From Candidatus Methanophagales archaeon (lineage in GTDB: Archaea; Halobacteriota; Syntropharchaeia; Alkanophagales; Methanospirareceae), in contig JAUWVD010000010.1 of assembly GCA_030617585.1 (NCBI GenBank), positions 1 to 13,854 of the forward strand: a stretch of 13,854 nt of DNA. The letters run 5' to 3'. The translations under genes and the position numbers were made by a program. Shown piece after piece: positions 13,600 through 13,854 of this stretch. The notes beneath the pieces were generated by a model. The model ran no database searches, was not told where the DNA came from, and was given only the letters and a program-made list of their open reading frames with translations. How positions within the stretch are numbered: position 1 is the first letter of the stretch; every line of letters starts with the position of its first letter.

Positions 13600-13854
13600 A
13601 TGCGGATAGCGATATTGAAGAAGGATAAGTGTCAACCGCGGAAATGCGAGTATGAATGCATAAAATACTGCCCGATGGTGCGTACAGGCGTGGAAACGGT
13701 AGTCCTGGGAGACGATAGCAAGCCGATAATATCAGAGGAGTTGTGTGAGGGTTGTGGCATATGCATAAAAAAATGCCCCTTCGGTGCCATTTCTATTATC
13801 GGCTTGCCAGAAGAGCTGAAGGGTGAAGAGACACACAGATACGGTGAAAACGGG
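13600..13854 (+). CDS. ABCE1/Rli1 ribosome-recycling ATPase, 5' part
   Basis: The first 85 codons of ABCE1 (Rli1/RLI) are present, cut by the window edge; the full protein is about 590-600 residues with twin ATPase cassettes. ABCE1 splits ribosomes into subunits after termination in archaea and eukaryotes. The N-terminal iron-sulfur domain is complete. Cysteines C11, C16, C20 and C24 (CQPRKCEYECIKYCP) form one site, and C49, C52, C55 and C59 (CEGCGICIKKCPF) the other, both typical of 4Fe-4S clusters. The start MRIAILKKDKC and the TG in MVRTGVETV are family features, as is HRYGENG, which leads into the first ATPase domain. The gene is divergent from hicB. Confidence 0.93.
   Translation, partial: MRIAILKKDKCQPRKCEYECIKYCPMVRTGVETVVLGDDSKPIISEELCEGCGICIKKCPFGAISIIGLPEELKGEETHRYGENG

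Overview
The window reads as chromosome of a euryarchaeon. The signs are two subunits of an archaeal A/V-type ATP synthase, an archaeal-type TruD, a Bax1 (DUF790) nuclease, a coenzyme F420-type FrhB iron-sulfur flavoprotein, the start of the ribosome-recycling ATPase ABCE1/Rli1, and BRE/TATA-like promoters. Codon use is rich in ATA, AGA and AGG. F420 enzymology plus this gene mix suggests a methanogen or an anaerobic alkane/methane oxidiser (ANME-1 or Syntrophoarchaeia-like). That lineage guess is an impression and was not tested.

Layout. 1-233 is a leader region. 234-3465 holds atpC and atpI, detached from the other ATP synthase genes. 3577-5498 is an unrecognised gene whose stop overlaps the truD start by 4 bp. 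5499-5738 is a spacer with a 20-bp imperfect inverted repeat, a possible mini-element. 5739-7298 is the Bax1-family nuclease gene without its usual XPB helicase. 7299-7465 is a convergent spacer with a minus-strand terminator-like hairpin and a possible transposase-tail remnant. 7466-9356 (minus) encodes a surface protein of five fibronectin type III domains between an N-terminal hydrophobic segment and a C-terminal membrane anchor. Its true 5' end is split off by a single-base frameshift in a run of nine A. 9357-9943 holds promoters and at most a small doubtful ORF. 9944-11027 is a GerW/YtfJ-DUF2953 pair, the same pair known from spore formers. 11191-13093 is an FrhB-family F420 protein gene followed by an inositol-monophosphatase/FBPase-family gene. 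13107-13473 (minus) is a hicBA toxin-antitoxin locus whose toxin has lost its N-terminus. 13600-13854 is the 5' part of the ABCE1 gene, cut by the window edge.

Most of the window is housekeeping: ion-driven ATP synthesis, tRNA pseudouridylation, DNA repair, F420 redox, sugar-phosphate or inositol phosphate hydrolysis, ribosome recycling. Accessory pieces sit between these genes. I found no CRISPR array, tRNA, rRNA or intact insertion sequence. The observations most worth checking are the A9 frameshift behind a strong Shine-Dalgarno site in the fibronectin gene, the collapsed hicB-hicA junction, the GerW-DUF2953 pair in an archaeon, and the unknown gene coupled to truD.
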